Below are positions 6,582-7,523 of a stretch of DNA of 7,523 bases, one piece after another. Location of the stretch: contig LNEX01000427.1 in NCBI GenBank assembly GCA_001464165.1, positions 1 through 7,523 of the forward strand. Reading direction: 5' to 3'. The stretch is from a bacterium Ga0077546 (GTDB taxonomy: Bacteria; Cyanobacteriota; Vampirovibrionia; Obscuribacterales; Obscuribacteraceae). The first letter of the stretch is position 1, and each line of letters starts with the position of its first letter. Both the position numbers and the translations under genes were made by a program. Under the pieces are notes generated by a model. It had not been told where the DNA came from and ran no database searches. It worked only from the letters and a program-made list of their open reading frames with translations.

Positions 6582-7455
6582 TTGGCCACCTTCTCGCTCA
6601 CGGCAATTAATGTCGGTACTTTCAATCTAGGAGAGGCCGACAAAATCATCACTCTCTTTTCTAGAGAAAAGGGCATACATCGTGCTGTAGCGAAAGGCGC
6701 GCGTAAGCCTGGGGCTAAAATTGCTGGCAAGGCTGAACTGCTCAATGTCAATAAGTTACTTCTGGCCAAGGGGAAGAATCTCGATATCATTACTCAGAGT
6801 GAGAGCATCGAGACCTATCCCAATCTGCGTCATGATTTGAAGCGATTGACCTATGCCTTCTACTATGCTGAGCTAACTCAGGTATTTGGCTTAGAGTTGA
6901 CAGAAGAGAGCGCCCGCTATTTTGATCGACTGACCCTTTCAATTGGCTTAATGGCAGCTAGTGGAAGAGATCCAGCCTTGCTTTGTCTAGAATTTGAATT
7001 TGCTCTATTAGAGTTGCTAGGTATTAGGCCAGAACTTAACCATTGCGTTTCCTGTCGAGACGCTCTTAATGAACGCAATATCAGTGCTTTCAACCATGAG
7101 TTAGGCGGGCTGCTCCGCCAGAAATGTTTCTACTTCAGTGGTGCATGAAGATGCAAGTTTAGAGGAAGTAAGCTCGGCGATTTATCAGCGCGCTGATGCC
7201 ATTGAGACTCAACGCACTAACATTTATGTCACGCCATTAGTGTGGAAGAGAATGGTTTTGGCTCGGATTGGTTCGGACAGTATCAACATTGACAGTCTTG
7301 ATGTTAATGAGGGCCAGCATGGACCTTCTACGGAAGGTAGAGAGGCCCAGCTAAAAATGGCGACAAGTGCAGCTAGGCGTGTAATGCAAAGCTATATTGA
7401 GTACAAGTCGGGTAGGCGAATGCGCGCTCTTGACCTGCTTGGGGACTTAGTTTAG
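6582..7455 (+). pseudogene. recO: recO, DNA recombination/repair protein, frameshifted
   Basis: RecO loads RecA with RecR/RecF in recombinational repair. The first frame (6582-7148, 188 codons) has the OB-fold N-terminus (LTAINVGTFNLGEADKIIT, then VAKGARKPGAK) and the helical middle. It then reads a zinc-finger-like region: CVSC (155-158), LGG, and R-Q-K-C (179-182), before a TGA. The family C-terminus continues in another frame (open from 7105, ending 7455) with SYIEYKSGRRMRALDLLGDL, the usual RecO ending. Removing one base, for example one T of the TTT at 7127-7129, would join them into about 290 residues, a normal length, reading KCSTSVVHEDAS. The third Cys of the motif is Arg. TTG at 6582 is the only plausible start, since TAA precedes it. 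This may be true inactivation or a sequencing/assembly error; a translated shift is less likely. Identity is firm; functional status is uncertain. Confidence 0.85.
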
Positions 7456-7485
7456 CGGCTCGCTCTACTCTTTTGTAATATTGGG

Positions 7486-7502
7486 GCACTTTTGAAAAGT
7501 GC
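7486..7502 (+). repeat. 17-bp palindrome overlapping the -35 of the outgoing promoter
   Basis: GCACTTTTGAAAAGTGC is a perfect 8-bp dyad around a single G. It is not followed by a T-run, so it is a poor terminator for recO. It covers the -35 hexamer at 7492-7497 and would suit an operator for a dimeric regulator. The half TTGAAAAG is repeated 11 bp on (7503-7510). Confidence 0.55.
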
Positions 7503-7520
7503 TTGAAAAGCAGCTAAAAT
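7492..7520 (+). promoter_or_regulatory. Sigma70-like promoter for a gene beyond the window
   Basis: TTGAAA (7492-7497) and TAAAAT (7515-7520) are separated by exactly 17 bp, four and five of six matches to consensus. This is the best-matched promoter in the window. It lies in the 68-base gap after recO and would read out of the 3' edge. It shares the GCTAAAAT core with the proposed zwf promoter. Confidence 0.55.
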
Positions 7521-7523
7521 AGC

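Noticed and set aside
7140..7150. Programmed +1 frameshift at the recO TGA
   Set aside because: GCA TGA A does not allow re-pairing like the prfB CTT TGA C site, and no upstream SD-like stimulator is visible. Not excluded without data, but unsupported.
7138..7455. Independent small gene starting at GTG 7138
   Set aside because: The protein is the natural RecO C-terminus, its frame is open further upstream to 7105, and no SD precedes the GTG. It is the second half of frameshifted recO.
7486..7502. Intrinsic terminator after recO
   Set aside because: The stem is AT-rich and is followed by TTGAAAAG, not a T-run; promoter/operator overlap explains it better.

Overview
The window is a gene-dense bacterial segment with every supported gene on the + strand. 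Its centre is a tightly packed operon for the complete oxidative branch of the pentose phosphate pathway: zwf (glucose-6-phosphate dehydrogenase), opcA (G6PD assembly/activation protein), pgl (6-phosphogluconolactonase) and gnd (6-phosphogluconate dehydrogenase). A frameshifted recO (recombination mediator) follows directly. No mobile element, CRISPR array, rRNA or tRNA was recognised.

Organism (inference). OpcA is known mainly from cyanobacteria and actinobacteria. The moderate GC, the cyanobacterial look of the CPBP protease C-terminus (HCMWNTGTF) and the RecO N-terminus (VAKGARKPGAK...LLLAKGK.LDIITQSE) point to Cyanobacteriota in the broad sense. A non-photosynthetic sister lineage (Vampirovibrionia/Melainabacteria, for example Obscuribacterales) is possible. 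This is recalled family resemblance, not a search result.

Layout. Bases 1-700 hold the 3' part of a CPBP-family intramembrane protease gene whose start lies outside the window. Bases 701-787 are a short gap with a possible extended -10 promoter. Bases 788-1318 encode an unrecognised protein with two predicted membrane segments and a soluble C-terminal domain. Bases 1319-1511 are the main non-coding region. They carry two mutually exclusive inverted repeats, an exact 13-bp tandem repeat and an extended -10 promoter with a strong Shine-Dalgarno sequence in front of zwf. Bases 1512-7455 are the operon, with junctions that overlap by 4 nt (zwf/opcA), overlap by 7 nt (opcA/pgl), are separated by 2 nt (pgl/gnd) and abut with no gap (gnd/recO). 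Bases 7456-7523 contain a 17-bp palindrome overlapping a good sigma70-like promoter that points out of the window.

How the genes work together. Zwf oxidises glucose-6-phosphate to 6-phosphogluconolactone and makes NADPH, with OpcA expected to support its oligomerisation or activity. Pgl hydrolyses the lactone. Gnd decarboxylates 6-phosphogluconate to ribulose-5-phosphate and makes a second NADPH. The four overlapping or abutting cistrons should be co-expressed. The most notable points are the elaborate zwf control region, the inclusion of gnd beside zwf-opcA-pgl, the in-frame TAA-TTG junction from gnd into recO, and the damaged recO, which has a frameshift plus a Cys-to-Arg change in a zinc-finger-like motif. 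Nothing here is clearly a novel system; this is mostly core metabolism with unusual local architecture.
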